From: JBCCQH01 sp039024435
GTDB lineage: Bacteria > Bacteroidota > Bacteroidia > J057 > JADKCL01
Reading direction: 5' to 3'
NCBI GenBank assembly: GCA_039024435.1
Contig: JBCCQH010000054.1
Coordinates: 1 to 48,806, forward strand
Length of the DNA stretch: 48,806 nucleotides
Positions 8,728 through 17,997 of the stretch are shown piece by piece; within the stretch, counting starts at the first letter, position 1; each line of letters starts with the position of its first letter. The notes beneath the pieces were generated by a model. That model was not told where the DNA came from. It made no database searches and saw only the letters and a program-made list of their open reading frames with translations. The translations under genes and the position numbers were made by a program.

Positions 8728-11700
8728 TTACAGGTCATCCGCGTACTTCGCCCCCTTCTTAGGTGTCCGGTGCAGGTCCCGCAATTCGTCGATGACTTTG
8801 CGGGCATCGGCATCGCTGACCGAGCCCTTCGCTTTTTTGATGGCATCGAGTTTCTGATCGACCAAGTCATTGTACTGCGGGTGTGCCGTGCGGTTGTTTT
8901 TCCCTACGTGGACCACTTTGGGGTCCTGATAGGTCTTGGCCGAACCACCGGTCTGTTTTGCCTTGTAAGACTTGTAACCGTCGGTGAGTCCTTCGCTGCC
9001 CTTTCGGCCGGAGCGAAGCATCATGCCATTTTCGGCGCTGTTGATGAGTGCATCGTCCAGGTCGTACTTCATGCCCAAACTCGCGGGAATCAAGTGCTGG
9101 GCCTCCCGCAGCGTATTGTCGGCCAGTTTGCCCTTGTACTCGGCGTACTTGATGCCATTGACTTCTTCGACCATTTCGCGGGCTTCCCGCCAAGTCATGT
9201 TTTCGGGATCAAACTTTTTGGACTTGCCTTTTACCGTGTAGGTCTGGCCCTCGTCCAGCTTGCTCAGGAAGCGTTCCTTGGCCAGGAACTCCGCATCGCC
9301 ATTGTGGCGGACCCGCTTGCCGGTTTTGGGATCGACCTTATTCGTGGTAAATTCCTTGCGGGTATCCCCGACCGTTTTTCCTTTCTTTTTGGGCTTGGTG
9401 ATTTTCGGCTTGCTGACCTTACCGACCGATGCTTTCTTGGTGGTGGGCTTCTTCATCTTGCCCAGATTTACCTTGGTATTGAAACTGCCCCACAGTTCGA
9501 TCCACTGTCCCTTGGTTTCAATCCAAATGCGCTTGAATCCGAAGCGCTTGAGCACCTTGTCTTTAAGTTCGCCGACGGTCGAGACTCCTTTGCTCCAGCC
9601 TTTCTTGAAGCCGTTGACCATGTACTTGCCGTTTTTCACGATCACGTTGCCGACTTTGCCCAGGCCCTTGCCGATCCCTTTGGCCGCCTTGGACACCGTT
9701 TTCATGCCTTTCTTTGCAGCCCGCAGTGCGCTCTTCACGATGGCTTTGGCCCGGTCGATCATCTTCATGACCACGCCCAGGATGAATTCCAGGGCAAACT
9801 CCATGACAAAAATCGCCAGGGCAATCGCCAGGTTTTCCGCGCCCGATTCGATGTTGCCGTTCCAGGCTTCCTTGCCCCAGCGGAACATGTGCTGCTCAAT
9901 CCGGATTACCGCTTCCGCACCGAAGTACGCCGTCATTACCCCGAGCAGGAGCTTGATGACCGCCATGAGACCCGCCGGTCCCGCCAGCATCGTGATGATC
10001 CCGGCTCCGGCCAGCGCCCCGATCAGTGCGCCGTAGACCTTCATTTGGTTTTCTTTGAACCAAACTCCGATGCCCCGCGCCATTTGCTGAACCACAAAAC
10101 CGAGGCGTTGCGCCACGCTCAGGGGTCCGGTTTTTGCCTGCAACGATTCCAGCCCACCTTCACCACCAGCAAGGTCGGCCGCCATTTCGCCGCCTTCCGC
10201 TCCAGTCTCCATCTTGCTCGAATCGCCGCCCATCTGCTTGAGATAATAGTCGAGCTTGGCGTCGTCGCTCATGCTCGCAAAGTCCGGATTCGGCGCCGCT
10301 TCGGCCTCCATTTCCGGTCCTCCGGCCTCAGAATCCATCTTACCTTCTGCACCGGCAAAGCCAATCTGGCGCAAATCCGCGGTCGTAATCGGCTCTTCCG
10401 CCCCACCCAATTCCATGATCTCACCGTCTTCATCGCCGAAGTCACCCAGATCGAGCCCTTCAAACACTTCGGGCCCGCCCGCCAACTCCACGTCACCGAA
10501 ACGCAGGACATCTTTTCCGGCCAGTGTCTGAGCCTCGGGCTCAATTCCCTGGGACGCTTGCGCGACACCGTTGACCGCATTGCGATCCCCTTGCCGCATC
10601 TTTTCGTACTTCGCCTGCTCAGCGGGGGTCCGCTCAATTCCATCCAGCGGCTGGGTCACATCCGTACCAATTGCTTCCTTGGCCGCCGCGCCCATGAAGT
10701 ATCCCGGCATTTTGCCGACACTCAGGACCAAATTCTTCAGGCCCATCAGCAACTTCATGATCAACTCAAAGATAATCTCCAGCGCCTCGATGATGAACTG
10801 GTAGTACTTTTCAAGGACCGTGATGGCCAACTTGATCAGCGCGCCCAAGCCGTCGAGTAGCTTGTTCACCACCTGTTCCAATACCGCCGCGATCTTGTCC
10901 ACCGCTTCACAAGCCAACTTCACAGCACGATCAATCAGCGCGTTAAATTTGTCTCGCAAAGCTGGGAAAGCCGCTAGCGCTACCGAAGCAATCGCCTTGA
11001 GTGCTTCTCCGGCCGCCCGGATGATCACTTTGATGGCGCTGGCCGCCGCCTCAATGACCTTTTTGGCGGCCGCTTTCGCGATACTCACGATCTTATCGAC
11101 GACCTTGCGGAGGGCATCCGCAATTTTCGAAATTGCGTTCTTGATTTTATCCCCAATGCCTTTGAAGAATTTTTTTAGTCGGCTACCGAAACGGCGCTTT
11201 TTCTTCTTTTTCTTCTTTTCCTTTTCGCCTTCCTCTTTTTCCCGAGCGATGTCCGCATCAGCTTTTTTCTCCTCTGACGCAATGTCCTGATCCGCTTTCC
11301 GGTACAATCCGGCAACTTCACTGTCCGCGGCTGAGGCTTTCCGGCCTACCGCGCCTTCTGTTTCCAACTTCTTTTTGCCGGCTTGGTCCTGATACTTGGA
11401 CATGACCGCATCATTTTCGGCTTGCCATTGACGGCGCAGCCCGCCGACTTCACCTTGGGCCTGCAACTTGCGGGCCTGCTGTTGCTGATTGGAATCGGTT
11501 TCGGCGACCGAGATTTGATTTTGGGTGTCCTGGAATCCGGTGGATACTTCGGAATCGTATTCCGCATCCGCCTGTTCCTTCTTCTTCAGCTCGGCATCGG
11601 TTTTGGCTTGGTATTCCGCATCCAGTTGCGGCCCAATGCTGCCCGCGATTTCGGCGGGGGGCTCGTGGAAGGGTATGTCTTTCCCCACCAAGGGGGCGGG

Positions 11701-12732
11701 AGTGGGGATCTCCGTCTTGCTCTGGATGAGCTTGCCCTGGGTTTCGGCAATGATGTGGTCCTCTCCCATGTTGACCGCCGAGTTTTGCTGGGCCACCGAC
11801 AAATGGTTTTGGACTTGCCCGCGCTGGACCGCTTCCTGATTTCCGATCTGGTTGGGGTCAGTATCGCCCTGCAGTTGAACGGTGGGAGCCGTGCCCAAGT
11901 CCTGGGTGTTGTTCAGATTGGGGAGGCGCTGGGCATTCCCCGGGCTCTTCGCGACCGTTCCGCCACTGAGCTTGGCCGGGGGGGCGTCGTTCATCTTAGC
12001 AACTACCGGTGGACGCTGCTGGTTGGCAACTTCAAATTTTGGCTGCTTGTCCCGGGCTTCGGTGGCTTTCCCGGTCAGCCCGTTGTTCATCCCCTGGCGG
12101 AATTGGCCGAATTCCCGGTACTGCTTGAGGACATTGCCTCCGTACCCGTGGGCCGACTTGGCGGAATTTAGATTTATTTTTGACTTCAGGCCACCGCCAC
12201 CGGCAGCACGCGCAACCCGCTGGTTGAGGCCGGCCGGACGACCTTTGCTTGTTCTCGCGGGCGGATTGATTGGGCCGCGGCCGCGCGGACCGGGGCCTGC
12301 CGGATTGATTTTCTGGCCAATTCCACGACTTTGGGGATTCTCCATCCCTGGGCCACCGACTCCGGCCAGCCCCGGAGTAATTTCTCCTACCCCCCGTTCA
12401 TATCCGTCGCCTTTACCGTCCTCTTCCCCCGGATCTTCCGCAGGAGGAGGCGCACTTTGATTAATGGCGACGAGTTGGGTAGGATCGGCATCATCTCCGG
12501 GATCATCCGGATCATCCTCATTGACTTTGCGCTGCATGGGACCAGTGGTATCCAGGACTTCCTCCTCGGGGTCCAGCATACTGGGACCATCGGATTGGAT
12601 ATCGGAATTTACCAAGGAAAATGCGGGGGGCTTGCGTCCGGGCATGCGTTCTTCACGCGTATCCAACGCGGCAGCAGAGAAATGACTACTGCGATCCCGT
12701 TCGGGAGAATTGGCTTTAGAATAATCAGACAT
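8728..12732 (-). CDS. Giant toxin-like protein with C-terminal HNH/AHH-like nuclease domain
   Basis: About 1334 aa from the ATG at 12732; a TTG at 12780 is less likely. Order of parts: an acidic, Pro/Gly-rich disordered N-terminus with GPMQRK near residue 75; charged coiled coil (about 370-495); a Lys run (about 498-515) leading into a long amphipathic Ala/Lys helical array with AAFPALRDKFNALIDRA; an acidic linker; two hydrophobic stretches (about 898-940 and 965-990); a basic linker; and a C-terminal domain with REAQHLIPAS (His1213), NGMML (Asn1235) and AHPQYN (His1284), an HNH/Endo VII-type pattern close to AHH toxins. From memory, the chassis resembles CIS-associated (DUF4157-type) polymorphic toxins, but no HExxH is present. 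No signal peptide or T9SS tail. Probably a DNA-cutting effector or structure-bound toxin. Confidence 0.85.
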   Translation of the reverse strand: MSDYSKANSPERDRSSHFSAAALDTREERMPGRKPPAFSLVNSDIQSDGPSMLDPEEEVLDTTGPMQRKVNEDDPDDPGDDADPTQLVAINQSAPPPAEDPGEEDGKGDGYERGVGEITPGLAGVGGPGMENPQSRGIGQKINPAGPGPRGRGPINPPARTSKGRPAGLNQRVARAAGGGGLKSKINLNSAKSAHGYGGNVLKQYREFGQFRQGMNNGLTGKATEARDKQPKFEVANQQRPPVVAKMNDAPPAKLSGGTVAKSPGNAQRLPNLNNTQDLGTAPTVQLQGDTDPNQIGNQEAVQRGQVQNHLSVAQQNSAVNMGEDHIIAETQGKLIQSKTEIPTPAPLVGKDIPFHEPPAEIAGSIGPQLDAEYQAKTDAELKKKEQADAEYDSEVSTGFQDTQNQISVAETDSNQQQQARKLQAQGEVGGLRRQWQAENDAVMSKYQDQAGKKKLETEGAVGRKASAADSEVAGLYRKADQDIASEEKKADADIAREKEEGEKEKKKKKKKRRFGSRLKKFFKGIGDKIKNAISKIADALRKVVDKIVSIAKAAAKKVIEAAASAIKVIIRAAGEALKAIASVALAAFPALRDKFNALIDRAVKLACEAVDKIAAVLEQVVNKLLDGLGALIKLAITVLEKYYQFIIEALEIIFELIMKLLMGLKNLVLSVGKMPGYFMGAAAKEAIGTDVTQPLDGIERTPAEQAKYEKMRQGDRNAVNGVAQASQGIEPEAQTLAGKDVLRFGDVELAGGPEVFEGLDLGDFGDEDGEIMELGGAEEPITTADLRQIGFAGAEGKMDSEAGGPEMEAEAAPNPDFASMSDDAKLDYYLKQMGGDSSKMETGAEGGEMAADLAGGEGGLESLQAKTGPLSVAQRLGFVVQQMARGIGVWFKENQMKVYGALIGALAGAGIITMLAGPAGLMAVIKLLLGVMTAYFGAEAVIRIEQHMFRWGKEAWNGNIESGAENLAIALAIFVMEFALEFILGVVMKMIDRAKAIVKSALRAAKKGMKTVSKAAKGIGKGLGKVGNVIVKNGKYMVNGFKKGWSKGVSTVGELKDKVLKRFGFKRIWIETKGQWIELWGSFNTKVNLGKMKKPTTKKASVGKVSKPKITKPKKKGKTVGDTRKEFTTNKVDPKTGKRVRHNGDAEFLAKERFLSKLDEGQTYTVKGKSKKFDPENMTWREAREMVEEVNGIKYAEYKGKLADNTLREAQHLIPASLGMKYDLDDALINSAENGMMLRSGRKGSEGLTDGYKSYKAKQTGGSAKTYQDPKVVHVGKNNRTAHPQYNDLVDQKLDAIKKAKGSVSDADARKVIDELRDLHRTPKKGAKYADDL

Positions 12733-12889
12733 ACGACACGACTTGCTATGTAATATCACCAATCGTCCAGAAATAGTCAACCAATTAAGCAGATCGGCCG
12801 GAGATTGTCAGCCTAAAGCCTTGGACGTGAGCTGGTAAAATATCTCCCAGTCACCCAAAAAGTTGTTCACAAGTCTGCAGAAGACATTT

Positions 12890-13771
12890 TTATTTCAGGT
12901 GGTCCGAGTATTTAACACTCTTCGAACGGGTGTAATGGAGGGCCCGGAGATCCTTGACTACCTTAACCGCATTGGCCCGCGTCACCTTGCCACTGCCGGT
13001 TTTGTACTTGTTCAGTTTCTTACGGACCAGCGCATTGTAGGCCGGATGCGCCAGGCGATTGTTCAATCCCACGTGCATGACCTTTTTGCGGTAATCCTTG
13101 GTTTTCTTGGTCTTGAGGTAGGATTTGGAGTAGCTGTCCTGCACTTTGCCCCGGCGCGCGCCTGCGGTGAGCATCATCCCGTTCTCAAAGCTGTTGGTAA
13201 ATGAATTTGGCAGACCGTACTCCATCGCAATCGATGCCGGGATGATGTGTTGGGCTTCGCGCAGGGTACCCGATTTGATGCTGCCTTTCCAACTGTCGTA
13301 GGAAACTTTGAGCCGCTTGCTCCCCAATTTTTTGATCTTGCCCCAATTCATGGGATTCAACAGACTGTCGATTGCCGTTTCGCTCATCTTATCCTCGTCC
13401 ATCATTCGGATGTAGATCTTGTTGACGTAGCGTTCCCGGGCGAGGTGTTCGGCGTCCCCGCTGATGCGTTTCCGTTTGCCCTTTACATTCTTTGAGGCAC
13501 CGTAAAACTTAGCTTTGGCTTGCTTCCAACTGGTCACCCGGGGGGCTTTTTTTATTATCTTACCCATCTGCACCACTGAATTTGGGCCGGAATTCGCCGC
13601 ATTGAGGCGCGCTTGCAGTATCCCTACTTTTGACCGTGCGGCAAAGGCCTGGGCCGCCGAAACATGTTGCGCCACCCGATCCCTGGCTGGAGGTTCCACT
13701 CCCCTGCCCGTCCCCGATGCCTGCGTGCGTGGCGGGTAGGTTTTCCGGAGAGGAGGATAGGCTTTGCTCAT
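12890..13771 (-). CDS. Small nuclease toxin-like protein sharing the HNH/AHH-like domain
   Basis: 293 aa from the ATG at 13771; a TTG at 13789 is less likely. Residues 1-75 are a basic, Pro-rich, probably flexible leader ending in SGPNSVVQMGKII, a type of junction often seen just before the toxin tip in polymorphic toxins. The rest aligns by eye with the C-terminus of the 1334-aa neighbour: GDAEHLARERY against GDAEFLAKERF, TLREAQHIIPAS against TLREAQHLIPAS, ENGMML in both, HVGLNNRLAHPAYN against HVGKNNRTAHPQYN. Candidate catalytic residues are His175, Asn197 and His242. It lies 157 bp upstream of the large gene start and 78 bp after glpD. No immunity-like ORF is adjacent. Nuclease activity is an inference. 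Confidence 0.85.
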   Translation of the reverse strand: MSKAYPPLRKTYPPRTQASGTGRGVEPPARDRVAQHVSAAQAFAARSKVGILQARLNAANSGPNSVVQMGKIIKKAPRVTSWKQAKAKFYGASKNVKGKRKRISGDAEHLARERYVNKIYIRMMDEDKMSETAIDSLLNPMNWGKIKKLGSKRLKVSYDSWKGSIKSGTLREAQHIIPASIAMEYGLPNSFTNSFENGMMLTAGARRGKVQDSYSKSYLKTKKTKDYRKKVMHVGLNNRLAHPAYNALVRKKLNKYKTGSGKVTRANAVKVVKDLRALHYTRSKSVKYSDHLK

Positions 13772-13849
13772 GCGAAGTGCGTCGTTCAATTTGTACCGAT
13801 AAAATACAAATTATTTGGTAGCAAAGGGGGATCGCTTCGCAAATCCGAT

Positions 13850-15499
13850 TTAAACCGCCGCCACAGCGAAGTCATCTTTGGGGAATTCGACCACCTCCCG
13901 GTACATCCGGGCAAATTCTTGCTCTGGATCGACCACGTGATCGTCCCCCAGCCAAGTCCGCAATTCGTCCGCCACCAAATCGAGTACCGGCGCAATCCAC
14001 TCCCGCCCAAAGTAGAGCAAGGCCGAGCGCCGAATAAAGAAATCTCCCAGTGTCCGGGCACCTTCGTGTTCCACCGCGTAACGCACCGCCGCCCGGGTAA
14101 TCCGCAACTCCTCCTCCCCTTCCAGTTCAGCGGCCCAATCGAGAATCTGGCGCGCGTTGCTGCCAAACAGGCCGGCCAGCCATTCGACCTCTTTCCGCGC
14201 CACACCGGACTCACGCTGCAAATGCTCTACAAATTCCGCCAGCGAACGGCGGTTCCCCAAGCTCCCGCCTTCCAACCCAATCTGATCGCTCACACAGCGG
14301 CCGACATTCCCCCCCGCCCGGTTCATCCGCTCCGCCACAACGTCGACCACCTTTTCCGCCATTTTGCGAAATCCGGTCAATTTCCCCCCCGCAATCGTCA
14401 CCAAACCCGTATCCGAGTAAAAGATCTCGTCTTTCCGGCTCAGTTCGGAAGGCGATTTGCCCTCCTCGTGGATTAGAGGCCGAATCCCCGCCCAAGTCGA
14501 GCTGATGTCCGCTTGGGTGATTTTGGCCTCCGAAAAAGCCGTATTCGTGGCTTCCAGCAGGTAGCGCACGTCCGCGGCCGTCGTCCGGGGATGCGCAAGG
14601 TCCCCTTTGAAGCTGGTATCGGTCGTCCCGATGTAGGTCCAAAGCTGCCGCGGAATGATGAACACCATCCGGCCATCCGGCGCGTCGATGTAGGTCGCCT
14701 GCCTTAGCGGAAGCCGCTTGTGCGGGACGACCAGGTGAACCCCTTTGGTGTGGTGAAGCCGCTTGCCTTTTTCTGAGCCATCCAGCTTGCGAATGCCATC
14801 TACCCATGGCCCGGCTGCGTTGACCACATACTGCGCCCGGACTTGATGGGATGCATCCGTCACCAAATCGCGGACTTGCGCCCCGGTGACCTTGCCGTCA
14901 GCGTAGGTCAATTCTTCCGCCCGGCAGTAATTCAATGCAGTCGCTCCTTCGCGCACCGCCGTTTTAATCACTTCGATCACCAGCCGCGCATCGTCGGTCC
15001 GGTATTCGCTGTAAATGCCCGCACCTTGCAGATTTTTTCCGCTCAGGAGGGGTTCCTGGACCATTGTCTGCGCGCGGTTGAGCATTTTGCGCCGCTCGGA
15101 CCGCTTCACCCCGGCCAGCCGGTCGTAAAACCACAACCCAAACCGCAACGAAAGCCGATTGAACGAGCCGCCCCGGTACACCGGCAGCAGCATTTTCTCC
15201 GGAATAACGATGTGGGGTGCATTGCGGAACAAAATCGCCCGCTCCCGGCCCACCTCGCGCACGAGCTTGAATTCGAATTGCTTGAGGTAGCGCAAGCCAC
15301 CGTGGATGAGTTTGGTGGAGCGGCTGCTGGTTCCCGCGCCAAAGTCCTGCATTTCCACCAGCAGGGTTTTGAGGCCCCGGGAAGCGGCATCGAGGGCGAT
15401 TCCGGCCCCGGTAATCCCTCCCCCGATGACCAGCAGATCGTATGTGACCGCCTGGGTTGCGGCGAGGGTTGCGGTTCGTTGGGTACTGTTCAGGCTCAT
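13850..15499 (-). CDS. glpD: Aerobic glycerol-3-phosphate dehydrogenase
   Basis: 549 aa from the ATG at 15499, which overlaps the glpK stop as ATGA; an ATG at 15511 is possible but the overlap favours the shorter form. The FAD-binding motif GGGITGAG is at 26-33, followed by the family signature STKLIHGGLRYL (61-72) and a C-terminal DAO_C-like helical domain. It oxidises glycerol 3-phosphate to dihydroxyacetone phosphate at the membrane and passes electrons to quinone. Together with glpK it forms a translationally coupled operon for glycerol use. Confidence 0.96.
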   Translation of the reverse strand: MSLNSTQRTATLAATQAVTYDLLVIGGGITGAGIALDAASRGLKTLLVEMQDFGAGTSSRSTKLIHGGLRYLKQFEFKLVREVGRERAILFRNAPHIVIPEKMLLPVYRGGSFNRLSLRFGLWFYDRLAGVKRSERRKMLNRAQTMVQEPLLSGKNLQGAGIYSEYRTDDARLVIEVIKTAVREGATALNYCRAEELTYADGKVTGAQVRDLVTDASHQVRAQYVVNAAGPWVDGIRKLDGSEKGKRLHHTKGVHLVVPHKRLPLRQATYIDAPDGRMVFIIPRQLWTYIGTTDTSFKGDLAHPRTTAADVRYLLEATNTAFSEAKITQADISSTWAGIRPLIHEEGKSPSELSRKDEIFYSDTGLVTIAGGKLTGFRKMAEKVVDVVAERMNRAGGNVGRCVSDQIGLEGGSLGNRRSLAEFVEHLQRESGVARKEVEWLAGLFGSNARQILDWAAELEGEEELRITRAAVRYAVEHEGARTLGDFFIRRSALLYFGREWIAPVLDLVADELRTWLGDDHVVDPEQEFARMYREVVEFPKDDFAVAAV

Positions 15500-16989
15500 G
15501 ATTCGATCCATCCCATACTGCGCTCAACGGCGCGTTGCCATCCACGATAAAGTTGTTCCCGCTGGGCTTCCGCCATCTCGGGGGCAAATGATTGCGCCAC
15601 CTGCCAGTTGTCGGCGATTTGTTGCTTTTGCCAATATCCCACCGCAAGTCCCGCCAGGAACGCCGCCCCCAGCGCGGTCGTCTCCAAAATCGCCGGGCGA
15701 TCTACCCAGGCGCCGAGGATGTCGGCCTGGAACTGCATCAAGAAGTTGTTTTCGCTCGCGCCGCCATCTACCCGCAAAGCGGTGATATCAAGGCCCGAAT
15801 CGCTTTGCATGGCCCCCAGGACGTCCCGGGTTTGATATGCCAGTGCCTCCAAGGTGGCCCGAATCAATTCTGGCTTGCCCGTTCCCTGGGTCAGCCCAAA
15901 GATGGCCCCCCGCGCGTACATGTCCCAGTAGGGTGCGCCCAGGCCGGCAAAGGCCGGCACCACGTAGACGCCGCCGGCGTCTTTGGTCTTCGAAGCGTAG
16001 TACTCCGAGTCGCGCGCCTGGTCGATCAGGTGCAGGCCATCACGCAACCACTGAATGGCCGCTCCCGCGATAAAAATGCTCCCTTCCAGCGCGTACTCGG
16101 TCTGTCCGTCGAGCTCCCAGGCCACCGTCGTCAGCAGTCCGGCTTCCGATTCGTGGGGCTCAGTCCCAGTGTTCATCAGCATGAAGCACCCGGTTCCGTA
16201 GGTATTTTTGGCCATACCGGGCGCAAAGCAGGTTTGCCCGAACAGAGCCGCTTGCTGATCCCCGGCCACGCCGGCAATCGGAACCGCCGCGCCCAAAACC
16301 GCCGCGGTGGTTTCGCCAAAGGTTCCCGAAGAGGCCCGGACCTCGGGCAGGATCGCCGCGGGAACGTCCAGCAATTCGCCCAACTCGGGATCCCAAGCCA
16401 GGTCGCGGATGTTGTAGAGCATGGTGCGCGAAGCGTTCGAAGGATCGGTCGCGTGGACCTTGCCTCCGGTCAGTTTCCAGATCAGCCAGGTATCAATTGT
16501 GCCGAAGCACAGGTCGCCAGCCCGCGCCGATTTGGCGGCTCCGGGTACATTTTCCAGAATCCATTTTACCTTGGTGCCCGAAAAATAAGCATCCACCACC
16601 AATCCGGTCTTGGCCCGAATGGTGGCGGCATGCCCGCCTTGCTTGAGGGCGTCACAGATGCTGGCAGTGCGGCGGTCTTGCCACACAATTGCGTTGTGAA
16701 TCGGTCGCCCGGTGGCCCGCTCCCAGACCACGGTGGTTTCCCGCTGATTGGTAATGCCAATGGCCGCGATCTGCCGGGCCACAATGCCCGAGGTGCGCAG
16801 GACTTCCCGCATCACAAACAGTTGGGTGGACCAGATTTCCTCGGCGTCGTGCTCCACCCAGCCGGGTTGGGGATAAAACTGGGTGAATTCCTTCTGCGCC
16901 AATTCGACCACGTGCATTTCGCCATCGAACAAGATCGCCCGGCAACTCGTAGTTCCCTGGTCGATGGCCATGATATAAGTCTTTTCCAT
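15496..16989 (-). CDS. glpK: Glycerol kinase
   Basis: A 497-aa FGGY-family kinase of normal length. The start MAIDQGTTSCRAILF is the phosphate-binding loop, followed by PGWVEHDAEEIW, the glycerol-site segment TNQRETTVVWE, FGTIDTWLIWKLTGG and the C-terminal RVDGGASENNFLMQFQADIL. It phosphorylates glycerol to sn-glycerol 3-phosphate, the substrate of the coupled GlpD downstream. It is divergent from a monoacylglycerol-lipase-like gene that could release glycerol. No glycerol facilitator (glpF) is present in the window. Confidence 0.97.
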   Translation of the reverse strand: MEKTYIMAIDQGTTSCRAILFDGEMHVVELAQKEFTQFYPQPGWVEHDAEEIWSTQLFVMREVLRTSGIVARQIAAIGITNQRETTVVWERATGRPIHNAIVWQDRRTASICDALKQGGHAATIRAKTGLVVDAYFSGTKVKWILENVPGAAKSARAGDLCFGTIDTWLIWKLTGGKVHATDPSNASRTMLYNIRDLAWDPELGELLDVPAAILPEVRASSGTFGETTAAVLGAAVPIAGVAGDQQAALFGQTCFAPGMAKNTYGTGCFMLMNTGTEPHESEAGLLTTVAWELDGQTEYALEGSIFIAGAAIQWLRDGLHLIDQARDSEYYASKTKDAGGVYVVPAFAGLGAPYWDMYARGAIFGLTQGTGKPELIRATLEALAYQTRDVLGAMQSDSGLDITALRVDGGASENNFLMQFQADILGAWVDRPAILETTALGAAFLAGLAVGYWQKQQIADNWQVAQSFAPEMAEAQREQLYRGWQRAVERSMGWIES

Positions 16990-17166
16990 AGACAGTTGCT
17001 TTTGGAGGCCAAGCGGGGCTTGACCTGATCAATGCATGCAGTGAAATTACGGGTATTTTTTTAATCTCGACACCATTTTTCGATTACCGAACAACTAAAC
17101 TGCTTTGGGATGGAAATGCAGCTTATTTTTCCTAATTTGAAGGCATCAACCAAATTATTTGCCGGT

Positions 17167-17997
17167 ATGAGCGCAACGAAATCGGGCTGGACCGCCCAAG
17201 ATGGGACCAAAATTTACGGACAATACTGGGCGCCGGAAGGCCCGGTCAAAGCGGCAGTTTGCCAGGTACACGGCCTGGGCGAACACAGCGGTCGCTACGC
17301 CCACGTGGCGGAAATGCTCAATCAAAATGGGATGGCGCTATTCGGCTATGACCACCGGGGGCACGGTCGCTCTGACGGCAAGCGCGGATTTATTCCCGAC
17401 TACAATTGCTTGTTGGAAGAGGTGGACACCGCCCTCGAAAAAATCCGGGCGCTCTTTCCCGACGTCCCGGTCTTTCTCTACGGCCACAGTTGGGGCGGCA
17501 ATGTCGTCGCCAATTACCTCGTGCGGCGGCAGCCCGACGTCCAGGGGGCCATCATCACCGGTCCCTGGCTCACCCTCACCGATCCTCCTTCCGGGTTCAT
17601 GCAGGCCATGGCCAAGTTCATGAATGTCATTTTGCCGGGTTTGCCCCAGAACAATGGCCTCGACGCCCGGCACCTTTCCCACAACACCGACGTGGTTCAG
17701 GCCTACCGGGACGATCCCCTGGTCCATCCCCAGGTCACGCCGCGGCTGTTTGTCGAAAGCAGTGCCGCCGCCGAATATGCCCTCGCCCACGCCGACCGGG
17801 TTCAGGTTCCCGTGCTGCTGCTGCACGGCTCGGATGACCGCATCACCTCCCCCGCGGGCACGCAGGCCTTCCACGATGGCATTGTCGGCCGCAAAATGCT
17901 GAAGATCTACGAAGGGTTCTACCACGAGGTCCACAATGAGGTCGAAAACAGTTTGGTTTTCGCGGATATGTTGCAGTGGTTGCAGGGGCGGCTTTGA
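17167..17997 (+). CDS. Monoacylglycerol-lipase-like alpha/beta hydrolase
   Basis: 276 aa from the ATG at 17167, where the family-like start SGWTAQDGTKIYGQYW follows; ATGs at 17110 and 17116 are alternatives. It is a Hydrolase_4/serine aminopeptidase S33-type fold: VHGLGEHSGRY, the oxyanion and cap segment YDHRGHGRSDG, the nucleophile elbow GHSWG (Ser108), the acid in LLLHGSDDRITSP and the His in YEGFYHEVHNE. All three triad positions are present. This subgroup contains monoglyceride lipases and lysophospholipases. Divergence from glpK (177 bp between starts) suggests that it feeds glycerol to the glp operon. No signal peptide, so a cytoplasmic location is expected. Confidence 0.87.
   Translation: MSATKSGWTAQDGTKIYGQYWAPEGPVKAAVCQVHGLGEHSGRYAHVAEMLNQNGMALFGYDHRGHGRSDGKRGFIPDYNCLLEEVDTALEKIRALFPDVPVFLYGHSWGGNVVANYLVRRQPDVQGAIITGPWLTLTDPPSGFMQAMAKFMNVILPGLPQNNGLDARHLSHNTDVVQAYRDDPLVHPQVTPRLFVESSAAAEYALAHADRVQVPVLLLHGSDDRITSPAGTQAFHDGIVGRKMLKIYEGFYHEVHNEVENSLVFADMLQWLQGRL

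Noticed and set aside
8770..10860. 696-aa open frame antisense to the large toxin-like gene
   Set aside because: Low-complexity translation with no domain; the sense frame matches its neighbour at the nuclease domain.
8728..12732. DUF4157 (HExxH) metallopeptidase in the large protein
   Set aside because: No HExxH motif is found in its sequence.
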